64,000 nucleotides of DNA from Pimelobacter simplex (GCF_024662235.1 NZ_CP096276.1:5890001-5954000); one strand, 5' to 3'; positions 51,329-60,553 are shown, numbered from the stretch's first letter. Notes: generated by a model from the letters alone, not told the origin. Numbers and translations are program-made.

Positions 51329-52383
51329 ACCGGGTCTCACCGGTCCCGCGGTTGATCGGGATCGGGATCGGGCTGCTGCTCGGTCTCTACTACATCGGCG
51401 TGCAGATCATCGGCTGGTCGCCGGTCGACGACGACTACGAGGTCTCGGTCGACGTACCCCGGTCGGCGGGGCTGTTCGAGGACAGCGACGTCAGCTATCG
51501 CGGCGTCCGCATCGGCAAGGTGACCTCGATGGAGGTCAGCCCCTCGGGCGTGCACCTGCGGCTGAGCCTGTCCGGCGACCAGCCCGTCCCGCAGCGCGTC
51601 GAGGCCCGCGTCCGGATGCTCTCGGCCCTGGGGGAGAGCTATGTCGACCTCGTCCCCACCACCACGGTGCCGGCCGGCTCCGGCGAGCCGCACCTCGAGG
51701 CCGGCAGCACCATCGCCACCGGCACCGTCCCCACCACCGTCAGCGAGGCCCTCGCCAGCAGCACGGCCCTGCTGCGCTCCCTCGACCCCGCGGACCTCGA
51801 CACCGTGCAGACCCTGATGGCCGACGCCTTCAGCGGCCTCGCCCCCGAGCTGCGCACCCTGGTCGTCGGCGGCCAGCGGTTCATCAACGCCGTCACCGAC
51901 GCCGCCCCCGGCACCCGCCAGCTCATCGTCGACGGCCTCACCGTGCTCCGCACCGGCAACGCCACCCAGGAGCAGCTGGCCACGATCGTCCGCTCCTTCG
52001 ACGTCCTGGCCCAGGGCCTCGCCGACAACGACGCCGACTTCGGCCAGCTCCTCGTCGACGGCGGCGAGGCCGCCGACACCATCGAGGAGCTCGTCCGCAC
52101 CCAGACCGGACCCTTCCAAGAGCTGCTCCGCGGCACCGGTGCCATCGGCACCGCACTCAGCCGCAACACCGACGCCATCGAGGTGCTCTTCGGCCTGCTG
52201 CCGCGGGTCGGCAACGACCTCAGCAAGGTCGCCCGCGACGGCGTCTTCCACGGCGACCTGACCATCAACGTCGGCCAGCCGCTGTGCAGCACCCGGCCGC
52301 TCGCCGTACCGGCGACGTCGGGGGCGGCCGACCCGAAGCCGTGCGCCAAGGGGCCCGGCCTGCTGCAGCGCGGCCCGGACTGA
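51325..52383 (+). CDS. mceF: MceF-like lipid-binding protein
   Basis: A 352-residue Mce protein: TM segment IGIGIGLLLGLYYIGVQIIGW (about 10-30), MCE domain (VSVDVPRSAGLFEDSDVSYRGVRIGKVTSMEV, RMLSALGESYVDLVP), helical domain (LLRSLDPADLDTVQTLMADAFSGLAPELRTLV) and a C-terminal tail with two cysteines. ATG overlaps the mceE stop. Last of the six subunits; a secreted-protein gene follows after 11 bp. Confidence 0.9.
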   Translation: MNRVSPVPRLIGIGIGLLLGLYYIGVQIIGWSPVDDDYEVSVDVPRSAGLFEDSDVSYRGVRIGKVTSMEVSPSGVHLRLSLSGDQPVPQRVEARVRMLSALGESYVDLVPTTTVPAGSGEPHLEAGSTIATGTVPTTVSEALASSTALLRSLDPADLDTVQTLMADAFSGLAPELRTLVVGGQRFINAVTDAAPGTRQLIVDGLTVLRTGNATQEQLATIVRSFDVLAQGLADNDADFGQLLVDGGEAADTIEELVRTQTGPFQELLRGTGAIGTALSRNTDAIEVLFGLLPRVGNDLSKVARDGVFHGDLTINVGQPLCSTRPLAVPATSGAADPKPCAKGPGLLQRGPD

Positions 52384-52394
52384 GAGGAAGAGCG

Positions 52395-53690
52395 ATGAGT
52401 CGACGAACGAAGAGGTTCCCGGCCGGGCTGGCCGCGGCGGCGCTGGCCGGCGCCGTCGTCCTGGCGGGGGTGTCCGCGCCCGCCGCCTGGGCCGATGACG
52501 ACGACCCGCGCGAGCACTACCTGCCGCCGCTCCCTCCAGAGGCTGGGCAGGTGGAGTACGGCCTCAACCCCGACCCGTACCTGCCGCGCAGCATCGGCGA
52601 GCTCAAGCAGAGCCCGGAGCCGTCCTGCGCGGCGCCGGCCCTGCCTGCGCCCACCGACGCCGGTAGCGCCGAGGGCTACACCGTGCCCTTGCGGCTGAAG
52701 CTCTCGAACGGCGTGATGCTGGCCGGCTACAGCTCCCGGGCCAAGGGCTGGGGTGACCAGGTGCCGTTCTCGATCATCGGCTCCCGCATCACCGGCTGGG
52801 TCATCGCCCGGGTCAGCCTTCCGTCGATGAAGGTCACCGTCGCTCCAGCCGACGTCACGCTGTGCCCCTACGTCCGGGCCACGGACTCCGGGCCGACCAT
52901 CAAGGCGCTCCAGTCCTACTCGCTGATCGAGATCGAGAGCCAGATCAGCCGGATCCAGCAGGGCGACCTGCCGCCGCCGTCGCTGCGCTGGGTGCCCTTC
53001 CCCGACACTACGATCGCCCCCTTCCCAGGCACGCTCGGCCAGCGGATCAGCGGCCTGGACAAGATGGGGATGACCAACATGATCGCTCGCGAGCTGACCG
53101 TCCGGGTGAGCGGCGTGGCCCCCGACGGTTCGCTGGAGATGGCCACGGACCTCGACTCCACGATGGACGCCGACCCGGGCCCGCTGCCCAACGGCAACCC
53201 GAACCCCCGCTTCCTGTGCCGCAACATGGGCGTCCAGGGCACCTTCGGCACGGCGGCCAAGGACCTGGCCGCGACGGCGGCCGAGCCGCCGGCCATCGCC
53301 GCGCAGCCGGGCAGCCCGGCCGACTTCTACTACCCACGCGTGCCGAAGCGGCAGGAGAAGGTCTACCTGCCGACCCGGAACCTGACCGGCGCGATCGAGG
53401 GCGGCACCGCGACGATCGGGTCCAACTCGTTCACGATCCGGGTGCCCAAGAGCGCTGCCAGCTGTGGCGCCGTGGTCAACACCCAGTTCTACGGCTACGG
53501 CTTCCACAACGGTGGCGCGGGCGAGACCCGCGACCTCGCCAACTTCTTTGCCGGTCCCTTCGTCGTGCTGCCGCCGCCCGAGGGCTATCCCATCGTGCCG
53601 GGCCTGAGCGACCTCTCCCTCGACGTCACCGTCGACGCGGTCGGACTCCCCAAGCGCGCCGATCTGCCGTCCGGCTACGGATTCGAGTGA
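52395..53690 (+). CDS. Secreted protein 1 of the mce-linked quartet, unknown function
   Basis: A 431-residue exported protein with Sec signal (RFPAGLAAAALAGAVVLAGVSAPAAWA, residues 5-32). The mature part has no family I recognise: PREHYLPPLPPEAGQ near the start, VPLRLKLSNGVMLAGYSS, CPYVRATDSGPTIKALQSY, and NPRFLCRNMGVQGTFG. Cysteines are paired by position, suggesting disulfides. ATG 52395 has AGAGGAAGAG upstream. Separated from mceF by only 11 bp and on the same strand, so it is probably cotranscribed and may act with the Mce transporter at the outer face. Confidence 0.75.
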   Translation: MSRRTKRFPAGLAAAALAGAVVLAGVSAPAAWADDDDPREHYLPPLPPEAGQVEYGLNPDPYLPRSIGELKQSPEPSCAAPALPAPTDAGSAEGYTVPLRLKLSNGVMLAGYSSRAKGWGDQVPFSIIGSRITGWVIARVSLPSMKVTVAPADVTLCPYVRATDSGPTIKALQSYSLIEIESQISRIQQGDLPPPSLRWVPFPDTTIAPFPGTLGQRISGLDKMGMTNMIARELTVRVSGVAPDGSLEMATDLDSTMDADPGPLPNGNPNPRFLCRNMGVQGTFGTAAKDLAATAAEPPAIAAQPGSPADFYYPRVPKRQEKVYLPTRNLTGAIEGGTATIGSNSFTIRVPKSAASCGAVVNTQFYGYGFHNGGAGETRDLANFFAGPFVVLPPPEGYPIVPGLSDLSLDVTVDAVGLPKRADLPSGYGFE

Positions 53691-53730
53691 GCGTCATGAC
53701 CTCCTGACGCGCACCCCCCAGACGGAGCAA

Positions 53731-53756
53731 CCCGTGCACCAACCTCACAGCACGGG
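53731..53756 (+). terminator. Intergenic hairpin 1 in the secreted quartet
   Basis: CCCGTGC (53731-53737) pairs with GCACGGG (53750-53756); the loop includes AACCTCAC, which recurs in the hairpin at 54611-54642. No T run follows. May be a weak terminator, a processing site or a protein-binding loop. Confidence 0.45.
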
Positions 53757-53813
53757 CTGTCACCGAAGAGAAGGAACGCCCACGAAGTAGTACTCACAAG
53801 GAGACAACCCCCA

Positions 53814-54539
53814 ATGTTGAACAAGAAGATGATCGGCGCCGCCCTCGGCGCCACCGCCCTCACCGCCGGCCTGGTCGCGGCGACCTCGACCTCGGCTCAG
53901 GCCAACCCGAACTGGCAGATGTGGAACGTCACGAGCGGCTCGGCGCTCACGGCCGGCACCACCGTCACCGGCTCCGGCACGCTGAAGTTCACGACCGAGA
54001 TCAACAACAACCTCACCCGGATCGAGTGCCGGGCCACGGCGGGCCTGTTCAGCCAGACCCTCACCGCGGCCGACGTCGCCGACATCGCGCCCGGGGCGAC
54101 CCGCTCGATCTCGGTCACCCCGCCCGCGCGGATCTCGTCGTCGACCGGTGGCTCCACCCTGGGTGTCTGCCAGGACGTGACCGACAACCTGTATCCGGAC
54201 GGTGTCCCGCTCGACGTGACCACCCAGAACGGTCCATGGACGCTCAACCTGACCGCGCCCGCGGCGGGCACGCCGGGGGTGGTCTACACCGGCTCGATCA
54301 CCGGGACGCTCGCGCTGCCCAGCAACGCCATCGTCTTCGAGGACCCGAGCATCGGCTGCAAGGCACAGGGACCGACCGGTGGTGCGACGACCAGCGGCAG
54401 CTACAACACGAGCACCAACGTGCTGACGGCCAACCCGCAGGCGTTCGCGGCGACGGCCATCAGCGGCTGCACGATCGCCAACACCCAGCTCACCAGCGGC
54501 ACGCTGAGCCTCTCGCCGAAGCTCTCGCTGAAGTACTGA
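53814..54539 (+). CDS. Secreted protein 2 of the mce-linked quartet, unknown function
   Basis: A 241-residue exported protein, signal peptide residues 1-30 (MIGAALGATALTAGLVAATSTSAQA). The mature protein is Thr/Ser/Gly-rich and mostly beta (NWQMWNVTSGSALTAGTTVTGSGTLKFTTEINNNL), with four cysteines (IECRATAG, GVCQDVTDNL, IGCKAQG, SGCTIANTQ). No catalytic motif is visible; a lipid-binding or surface beta-sandwich is possible. AAGGAG eleven bases before ATG 53814. Follows gene 1 by 123 bp with a hairpin between. Confidence 0.75.
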   Translation: MLNKKMIGAALGATALTAGLVAATSTSAQANPNWQMWNVTSGSALTAGTTVTGSGTLKFTTEINNNLTRIECRATAGLFSQTLTAADVADIAPGATRSISVTPPARISSSTGGSTLGVCQDVTDNLYPDGVPLDVTTQNGPWTLNLTAPAAGTPGVVYTGSITGTLALPSNAIVFEDPSIGCKAQGPTGGATTSGSYNTSTNVLTANPQAFAATAISGCTIANTQLTSGTLSLSPKLSLKY

Positions 54540-54610
54540 CCGGCTCGCCTCCGGACGCCGTCGCCTCCTCCCGACCGGGGTGACGGCAGCAAAGGAAAAG
54601 GAAAAGACGG

Positions 54611-54642
54611 GTGGCCCGCGCAACCTCACTGCGCGGGCCCAC
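54611..54642 (+). terminator. Intergenic hairpin 2 in the secreted quartet
   Basis: GTGGCCCGCGCA (54611-54622) pairs with TGCGCGGGCCCAC (54630-54642) around a loop holding AACCTCAC, the same octamer as in the 53731-53756 hairpin. Confidence 0.5.
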
Positions 54643-54674
54643 CCCACCACCCCACCTACAGATGGAGCTGAGCA

Positions 54675-55988
54675 ATGAGACTACTGGACCGCCCGCGCGG
54701 GGCGCGGCGTTCTCCACGAGCCCGGAAGGCGCTGGCCCTCGCCGTCGGCACCGGCGTGGTGACCGCGCTCCTGGTCGCGGCGACCCCCGGCAGCGCGTCG
54801 GCCGAACCGCTGCCCGAGAACCTGCAGAAGTACGCCAACTGCCCCGTGGACAACCCGGACGTCCGGACCTGCGTCTACGTCAAGGCGACCGGCCTGGAGA
54901 TGAAGCTGGGTGACTTCGAGCTGGAGACCAGCTCGCCGGTGACCCTCGAGTTCGGGATCAAGCAGGACCCGGAGACCTTCGTGACCACGGTCGTGCCGCC
55001 CGACAACGACCTCCAGCAGATCCTCACCGCCGAGCCGATCGAGGTACCGGGCGGCATCCTGGGCATCCCCGGTGCGGGCATCGGACCGCTGGCGGCCTAC
55101 GCCACGCCCAAGATGACGGCCCTGCCCAAGGTCAACCTGGGGGCGCTGCGGACCGGTCGGGCGCCGGCGTTCGAGCTGGACCTGCGGGCCCAGATCAGCA
55201 ACCCGTTCACCGACTTCCTGACGGCGCTGGGCTCCAAGTGCCATGTCGGCAGTGCCAGCGACCCGATCCCGCTGCGGCTCACCACGGGTACCACCGCCCC
55301 GCCGCCGCCGAACACCCCGATCAGCGGACACTTCAACCCCGGCAGCAACTCCGGCCAGCCGGTCGGCGGGCTGAGGTTCCTCGACATCGTGACCGTCGAC
55401 AACTCGTTCCGGGCGCCGGGCGCGCACGACTGCGGGCTGACGGGCGCGCTGAACTACGTGATCAACGCGCAGGGCGGCCTGCCCTCCGCGGCGGGCACCA
55501 ACAGCGCGCGGATGACCGCCGACATCTACCAGGTGGACGCCAACACGCTCCGGGCCGCACTGGCCGGCGAGCGGGTCGGCGACGGCGGCTTCGAGGACGC
55601 CGGGCTGGGGCCGTGGGCCTGCGCCGGGACCTGCGGCGTCGACCAGGGCCTGGGCAACGCGCGCACCGGCGCCAACAACGGCTGGGTGCGCAAGACCAGC
55701 GGGTGGAACGACCTCCACCAGACGGTCGCGCTCAAGAAGAACACCGACTACACCCTGACCGGGTGGATCCGGACGTCGGCCAACAACGCCAACGGCTACT
55801 TCGGGGTGCGCAGACCCGGGGGCGGTGCGGTCGTCGCGGAGAAGAAGTACGGCAAGCTGACCGGCTACACGCAGGTCACCGTGAACTTCAACTCCGGCCC
55901 GAACGCCTCGCTCGAGGTCTTCGGTGGGCTCTGGGCCTCGGGTGACACCTGGGCCCAGCTCGACGACATCTCGCTGGCCGCGAGCTGA
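54675..55988 (+). CDS. Secreted protein 3 of the mce-linked quartet, with a C-terminal CBM-like domain
   Basis: A 437-residue exported protein; signal segment residues 20-45 (ALALAVGTGVVTALLVAATPGSASA). The N-terminal domain begins PENLQKYANCPVDNPDVRTCVYVKATG and is unrecognised. The C-terminal 140 residues (GERVGDGGFEDAGLGPWACAG, GWVRKTSGWNDLHQTVALKK, YTLTGWIRTSANNANGYFGVR) look like a carbohydrate-binding or jelly-roll module of the CBM4/9-like type, suggesting cell-wall or polysaccharide binding. GGAG lies before ATG 54675. Position suggests it operates with the Mce complex, but this is inference. Confidence 0.75.
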   Translation: MRLLDRPRGARRSPRARKALALAVGTGVVTALLVAATPGSASAEPLPENLQKYANCPVDNPDVRTCVYVKATGLEMKLGDFELETSSPVTLEFGIKQDPETFVTTVVPPDNDLQQILTAEPIEVPGGILGIPGAGIGPLAAYATPKMTALPKVNLGALRTGRAPAFELDLRAQISNPFTDFLTALGSKCHVGSASDPIPLRLTTGTTAPPPPNTPISGHFNPGSNSGQPVGGLRFLDIVTVDNSFRAPGAHDCGLTGALNYVINAQGGLPSAAGTNSARMTADIYQVDANTLRAALAGERVGDGGFEDAGLGPWACAGTCGVDQGLGNARTGANNGWVRKTSGWNDLHQTVALKKNTDYTLTGWIRTSANNANGYFGVRRPGGGAVVAEKKYGKLTGYTQVTVNFNSGPNASLEVFGGLWASGDTWAQLDDISLAAS

Positions 55989-55992
55989 TCGA

Positions 55993-56034
55993 GCGACCGG
56001 CCGGGGACGCCGACCCGCGTCCCCGGCCGGTCGC
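55993..56034 (+). terminator. Intergenic hairpin 3 in the secreted quartet
   Basis: A perfect 18-bp stem (55993-56010 with 56017-56034) and six-base loop five bases after the stop of protein 3. No T run. Confidence 0.55.
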
Positions 56035-56068
56035 GACCACGACGGACAACAGGAACAGCGAGGACGCC

Positions 56069-56845
56069 ATGAACCGACCCGCGAAGCCCTGGCGCTGGGC
56101 ACCGCTGCTGGCCGTGGGCGCGGTGGTGCTGACGGTGCTGCCCGGTGCGGCCGCGCCGCCGGGGCCCTCGGCGCCGCAGGCGCCGGTCGTACCGACGGTG
56201 GCGGCAGCGGTGCCGCTGCCGGCGGCGTGCAAGCCGAACCCGAACCCGCCGCCGACGGAGTACGGCTTCGTCGCCCGGGTCACCGGTGGCACGGTCGCCG
56301 GGGACGGGCCGCTGGAGATCTCCGACATCGACGTCTCCGTGTGCGGCGTGGTCCGGGTCGTCGCGGCCCAGGCCGGCAGCGGGTGCGAGGGCATCCAGGC
56401 GCGGCTGGTGATCCCGGCGGACGGGGTGGTCACGCACGGGCTCGAGGCGAGCCTGGTGATCCCCGGGATGCCGCGGATGGAGGACGTGCCGACGCGGGTG
56501 GTCGCCTCGCCGATGGCCAGCGACGTCGCCTGCAACGACGAGGACGGGCTGGCGATGGACCTCGACCTCCGGATCAGTGGCTCGGCGGGCATCTTCGGGC
56601 TGCAGTGCGAGGTGCCGTTCACCGGTGCGGTCCGGGCGACTGTCACTGGCCCGCTGCTCACGCCGCCGTACGAGGGGCAGACCCGGATCAAGGGCGCCGT
56701 GCGGGTCGGGGCGGTGAGCAACAACGACAAGTTCTGCCCCGGCCGGCTGCCGCGGCGGCTCAACCGGATCGCGGAGCTGCCGGCGACGGGTTACCAGGTC
56801 GACTGGCCCGCGAAGGTGTCGATCTACCACCCCAGCGCGGGCTGA
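56069..56845 (+). CDS. Secreted protein 4 of the mce-linked quartet, unknown function
   Basis: A 258-residue exported protein with signal peptide (WRWAPLLAVGAVVLTVLPGAAA, residues 8-30), an Ala/Pro-rich linker and a mature domain with cysteines (AACKPNPNPPP, SVCGVVRVVAAQAGSGCEGI, VACNDEDG, LQCEVPF, KFCPGRLPRR). No family recognised. GAGG precedes ATG 56069. It ends the plus-strand run that starts with mceG and is followed by a bidirectional terminator. Confidence 0.72.
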   Translation: MNRPAKPWRWAPLLAVGAVVLTVLPGAAAPPGPSAPQAPVVPTVAAAVPLPAACKPNPNPPPTEYGFVARVTGGTVAGDGPLEISDIDVSVCGVVRVVAAQAGSGCEGIQARLVIPADGVVTHGLEASLVIPGMPRMEDVPTRVVASPMASDVACNDEDGLAMDLDLRISGSAGIFGLQCEVPFTGAVRATVTGPLLTPPYEGQTRIKGAVRVGAVSNNDKFCPGRLPRRLNRIAELPATGYQVDWPAKVSIYHPSAG

Positions 56846-56873
56846 CCGATGGTGCGCACCCTCCCCGGACGAC

Positions 56874-56907
56874 CGAGTGCCCGCGCTCCCAGAAGCGCGG
56901 GCACTCG
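56874..56907. terminator. Bidirectional terminator between the quartet and the esterase gene
   Basis: A perfect 14-bp stem (56874-56887 with 56894-56907), loop CCCAGA, between convergent genes. Confidence 0.7.
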
Positions 56908-56929
56908 ATCCGTGGGGGGGTGTCCCAGG

Positions 56930-57907
56930 TCAGGCCTTCTTCAGGCGGGCGATGACGCCGTCGATGTCGCGCTGGAGCATGTCGCGGCGGACGAAGTGCC
57001 CGCCCGGCAGCTCGTGCCACTCGTGCGGGATACCGCGCGAGGCGAGCAGGCCGCGGAACTCCCGCTGGCCGGCGCGGACGGGCGTCTCGTTGATGTCCTC
57101 GTCGAGACCGCAGACGAGGAAGATGCGCTTGTTGAGGTAGCTGTTGAGCCGCTCGACCGGGTTGTCGGCGCTGACCCGGCCCTCGTTCCAGAACGGGGCG
57201 CCGTAGACGGTGCCTCCGGCGAGCTCGACGGCCGCCGAGCTGGTGTTGGCCCAGTGGACGACGAGGCCGGCGTCGCGGCGCAGGCTCGCGGGGCCCGAGT
57301 GGGCGCTGACCGAGGCGAAGTGCCCGTAGTACTTCGCGGTGTACTTCAGCGCGCCGAAGCCGCCCATCGAGAAGCCCGACACGGCGCGGCCGTCGTACTC
57401 GGCGTAGGTGCGGAAGTTCGCGTCCACCCAGGGGATGACCTGGTTCATGTGGAAGCTCTCCCAGTTGCGCGGTCCGCTGAACGACGAGACCGGGTTGCTG
57501 TACCAGCCGGCACCGCCGCCGTCCGGCATCACCACGATCAGGCGACGTCCCGCGGTCAGGCCGCGGATGTCGTCCTCCATGTCGAACTTGCGGAAGTCCT
57601 GGAGGCCGCCGTGGAGCAGGTAGAGCACGGGATAGCGACGCCAGCTGGTCGTGTAGTAGTCGTCGGGCAGGAGCACGTTGACACCCGGCTGCCAGCCGAT
57701 CTCGCTGGTCGCGAACCGGAAGTAGTTCATCCGGCCGAACACGGCCTGGTCGGTGATGGTGAGGCCGAAGCCGTTGCCGGCAGCACTCGCCGGTGCGGGC
57801 GAGCCGAGGGGGCCCAGCGGGTTGAGCGGGCTCAGTGCGGTCACGGCCGCCGCGCCTCCGGCGAGCTTGAGCAGGCGACGACGGTCAACGGTCCGGTCGG
57901 CGTTCAT
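56930..57907 (-). CDS. TAT-exported esterase, esterase D/antigen-85-like fold
   Basis: A 325-residue exported alpha/beta hydrolase. The signal carries a twin-arginine motif (VDRRRLLKLAGGAAAVTALS) so export is probably via Tat. YPVLYLLHGGLQDFRKF supplies the oxyanion region and GFSMGGFGALKYTAKYY the nucleophile Ser; the catalytic His is in LPGGHFVRRD. Such enzymes act on esters or mycolyl-type lipids at the cell surface. ATG 57905-57907 is preceded by GGAGG four bases before. Convergent with the secreted quartet. Confidence 0.88.
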   Translation of the reverse strand: MNADRTVDRRRLLKLAGGAAAVTALSPLNPLGPLGSPAPASAAGNGFGLTITDQAVFGRMNYFRFATSEIGWQPGVNVLLPDDYYTTSWRRYPVLYLLHGGLQDFRKFDMEDDIRGLTAGRRLIVVMPDGGGAGWYSNPVSSFSGPRNWESFHMNQVIPWVDANFRTYAEYDGRAVSGFSMGGFGALKYTAKYYGHFASVSAHSGPASLRRDAGLVVHWANTSSAAVELAGGTVYGAPFWNEGRVSADNPVERLNSYLNKRIFLVCGLDEDINETPVRAGQREFRGLLASRGIPHEWHELPGGHFVRRDMLQRDIDGVIARLKKA

Positions 57908-58020
57908 CGATCCTCCGAGGGGGTGGGGGGAGTGGGGTGCGGATGCGACCACTATCGGCGCGCTCTCCGGCGCCGAGCCATGGCCGAGCAGGCCAAGGTC
58001 GTTGGCAATTCGGGCCAGTC

Positions 58021-59046
58021 ATGACCGAGTGGTTCGACCAACCCGTGGTGCCGGTCGGGTACGGGCTGCTCATCGAGGAGGTCGCCGCGTCGTTCGGGGT
58101 CGGCCCCGAGCTGCGCGCGGCGGCCGGGCTGCCCGCGACCGCCTTCGCCGACCCGCAGGGCCGGCTCACCCCGCTCCAGGCCGGGCACCTGCTGCGGCTC
58201 GGGATGGACCTGACCGGTGAGCCCGGGCTGGGCTACGAGATCGGGCTCCGCAGCACCGTCACCTCGCACGGCGTCATGGGCTTCGGCCTGCTCACCTCCG
58301 CGACCCTGCGCGAGGCCATCGAGCTGGGCGTGGAGTACAGCGCGGTGCGGCTGCCGATGCTGACCCTCGGCCTGGTGCTGGACGGCGACCAGGCCGCGGT
58401 CGACGTCCGCGAGACGCGGCCGGTGGGCGACGTCCGTCAGTGCTTGTTCGAGCTCTTCCTGACCGGCCTCGCGCGGATGACGCCGGTGCTGACCGGTCAC
58501 GGCCAGCACGACGTCGAGCTGTGGTTCGACGGCCCCGAGCCGGAGCACTTCGCCCGCTACCGGGCCCGGCTCCCACCGGTCCGGTTCGGCACCGGCGTCA
58601 ACCAGGTGCGCTTCCCGGTCGGGCGGCTCGAGGAGCCCATCGACACCGCCAACGCGCTGGCCGCGCGAGTCGCCCAGGCCGAGCTCGCCGAGGAGCGGTG
58701 CCGGATCGGGCTCACCGACGACGTCGTCGCCCGGGTGCAGGCGCTGCTGGGCTCCCGCGCCGCCGGTTTCGGCCTGGACGCCGTCGCCGCGGCCATGCAC
58801 ATGTCGACCCGCACGCTCAAGCGGCGGCTGCACGCCGCGGGCACCACCTTCCACGACCTGTCGACCGACGCTCGTCGTACCGAGGCGCTGCACCTGCTGC
58901 GCGGATCGGCCCTCGCGGTGGACGAGATCGCCCGCCTCCTCGGGTACGCCGACGCCAGCAGCTTCGTGCGCGCGTTCAAGCGCTGGACCGGCCGGACCCC
59001 GGGTGGCTACCGCCGGGCGATTGGGTCCGCGGAGCGGTACCGGTGA
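58021..59046 (+). CDS. AraC-family transcriptional regulator
   Basis: A 341-residue AraC-type regulator with an N-terminal arabinose-binding-2-like domain (residues 15-190; PVVPVGYGLLIEEVAASFGVGPELRAAAGLP, GYEIGLRSTVTSHGVMGFGLLTSATLREA) and a C-terminal AraC HTH pair (FGLDAVAAAMHMSTRTLKRRLHAAGTTFHDL; VDEIARLLGYADASSFVRAFKRWTGRTPGGYR). This layout is common for regulators of aromatic or lipid catabolism. ATG 58021 has no clear Shine-Dalgarno and may be leaderless. It is divergent from the esterase, a likely target. Confidence 0.9.
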   Translation: MTEWFDQPVVPVGYGLLIEEVAASFGVGPELRAAAGLPATAFADPQGRLTPLQAGHLLRLGMDLTGEPGLGYEIGLRSTVTSHGVMGFGLLTSATLREAIELGVEYSAVRLPMLTLGLVLDGDQAAVDVRETRPVGDVRQCLFELFLTGLARMTPVLTGHGQHDVELWFDGPEPEHFARYRARLPPVRFGTGVNQVRFPVGRLEEPIDTANALAARVAQAELAEERCRIGLTDDVVARVQALLGSRAAGFGLDAVAAAMHMSTRTLKRRLHAAGTTFHDLSTDARRTEALHLLRGSALAVDEIARLLGYADASSFVRAFKRWTGRTPGGYRRAIGSAERYR

Positions 59047-59185
59047 CAATGGACGGACGCCCGCGTGCTTGTCTCGGACCGTACGGTGGGCGTGGCGCCA
59101 CCGGGGCGCCGATCGGCGGCTGGCTCGGCAGCGCAGTCGAGCACCCAGATCCGCCGCCCGGCGGGCCCCTACGACCAGGTGATCC

Positions 59186-60553
59186 ATGACGCAGGACGTT
59201 GAGACGAGCCGCGCCGCCGGCGAGCCGAGCGTGCCCGGCAGCCGGGCCCGCCGCGTGCCGACCTCCCGGGCGAGCCGCGCCAGCCGTGACGTACGACGTC
59301 CGCGCGGACGTCGCGGCCGCGGCCGGCGCAAGGCCCCCCAGCCGGGCAAGACCGTCTTCAAGGTGATCGCCGCGAGCCTGCTCTCGCTCGCCATGGCGAC
59401 CGGCGTGGGCGTCGTCCTCGTCTACAACAACTGGAACAACAACCTCAAGCGCGAGGACGTCTCGACGCTGCTCTCGAACCGGCCCGCCAAGGAGCAGGTC
59501 GCCGGCCCGAGCGAGCCGCTCAACATCCTGGTGATGGGCTCCGACACCCGCGCGGGCAAGGGCAACGGCATCGACGGCGAGGCCGGCGGTGGCCTGTCCG
59601 ACACCACGATCCTGTTCCACCTCTCGGCCAACCGCGAGTTCGCCTACGGCATCTCGATCCCGCGCGACACCGCGGTGATGCGCCCCGAGTGCAAGCGCAA
59701 GGGCGGCGGCGTCGTCCCGGCGGCCGGCGGCTACGAGAAGTGGAACGCCGCCTACGCGGTCGGCGGTCCCTCCTGCACGATCCAGCAGTTCGAGCAGCTC
59801 TCCAAGATCCGCGTCGACAAGTACGTCGTCGTCGACTTCAACCAATTCAAGGACATGGTCAACGCGCTCGGCGGCGTCGAGGTCTGCATCCCCGAGGACA
59901 TCGACGACAACGACCACGACATCCACCTCAAGGCCGGCACCCGCGAGATCAAGGGCAACGAGGCGCTCGCCTACGTCCGCGTGCGCTACCGCGTCGGCGA
60001 CGGCACGGACACCCAGCGGACCCGGCGCCAGCAGGCGTTCATCGGCTCGATGATCAGCAAGGCCCTCTCGGCCGACATGCTGGCCCGCCCCGACCACCTG
60101 ATCGGGTTCATGAACGCCGCGACCTCGTCGCTGCAGACCGACTTCAAGAGCATCGCCCAGATGGCCGACCTCGCGGTCACCGCCCGCGGCACCGGTGCCG
60201 ACAACATCAAGTTCGTCACCACCCCGTGGGCCTACTCCGACAAGGTCAGCGGCGGCATCGAGTGGACGCCCGAGGTGCTCAAGCTCTGGCAGCTCGTCCG
60301 CAAGGACAAGCCGCTGACCCCCGAGTTCCTCAAGGACGCCCTGAGCGCCGGCGACAAGCCGGACGGCACCGCCTCGGCGGGCACCCCCGGCGGCCCGAGC
60401 GGCACGACCAGCGGCTCGGCGAGCGGCTCGGCGTCCAACAGCCCGAGCGGCACGGCCTCCAACGGCGCGACCAACGGCAAGCCGGGCCAGACGCCGACCC
60501 AGGACAACGGCCTCTCGACCAGCGGCCGCGAGCAGGCCGGTCTCTGCACGTGA
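59186..60553 (+). CDS. LytR-CpsA-Psr (LCP) family cell-wall ligase
   Basis: A 455-residue membrane protein. Residues 1-52 are cytoplasmic and highly basic, a TM helix is at about 53-78 (TVFKVIAASLLSLAMATGVGVVLVY), then the LCP domain: LNILVMGSDTRAGKG, GLSDTTILFHLSANREFAYGISIPRDTAV, RVDKYVVVDFNQFKDMVNALGGVEVCIP and VRVRYRVGDGTD. LCP proteins ligate polymers such as arabinogalactan or teichoic-type glycans to peptidoglycan. The C terminus is a Gly/Ser/Thr-rich tail. ATG 59186; upstream gap of 139 bp shows nothing definite. Stop overlaps the small gene (GTGA). Confidence 0.9.
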   Translation: MTQDVETSRAAGEPSVPGSRARRVPTSRASRASRDVRRPRGRRGRGRRKAPQPGKTVFKVIAASLLSLAMATGVGVVLVYNNWNNNLKREDVSTLLSNRPAKEQVAGPSEPLNILVMGSDTRAGKGNGIDGEAGGGLSDTTILFHLSANREFAYGISIPRDTAVMRPECKRKGGGVVPAAGGYEKWNAAYAVGGPSCTIQQFEQLSKIRVDKYVVVDFNQFKDMVNALGGVEVCIPEDIDDNDHDIHLKAGTREIKGNEALAYVRVRYRVGDGTDTQRTRRQQAFIGSMISKALSADMLARPDHLIGFMNAATSSLQTDFKSIAQMADLAVTARGTGADNIKFVTTPWAYSDKVSGGIEWTPEVLKLWQLVRKDKPLTPEFLKDALSAGDKPDGTASAGTPGGPSGTTSGSASGSASNSPSGTASNGATNGKPGQTPTQDNGLSTSGREQAGLCT

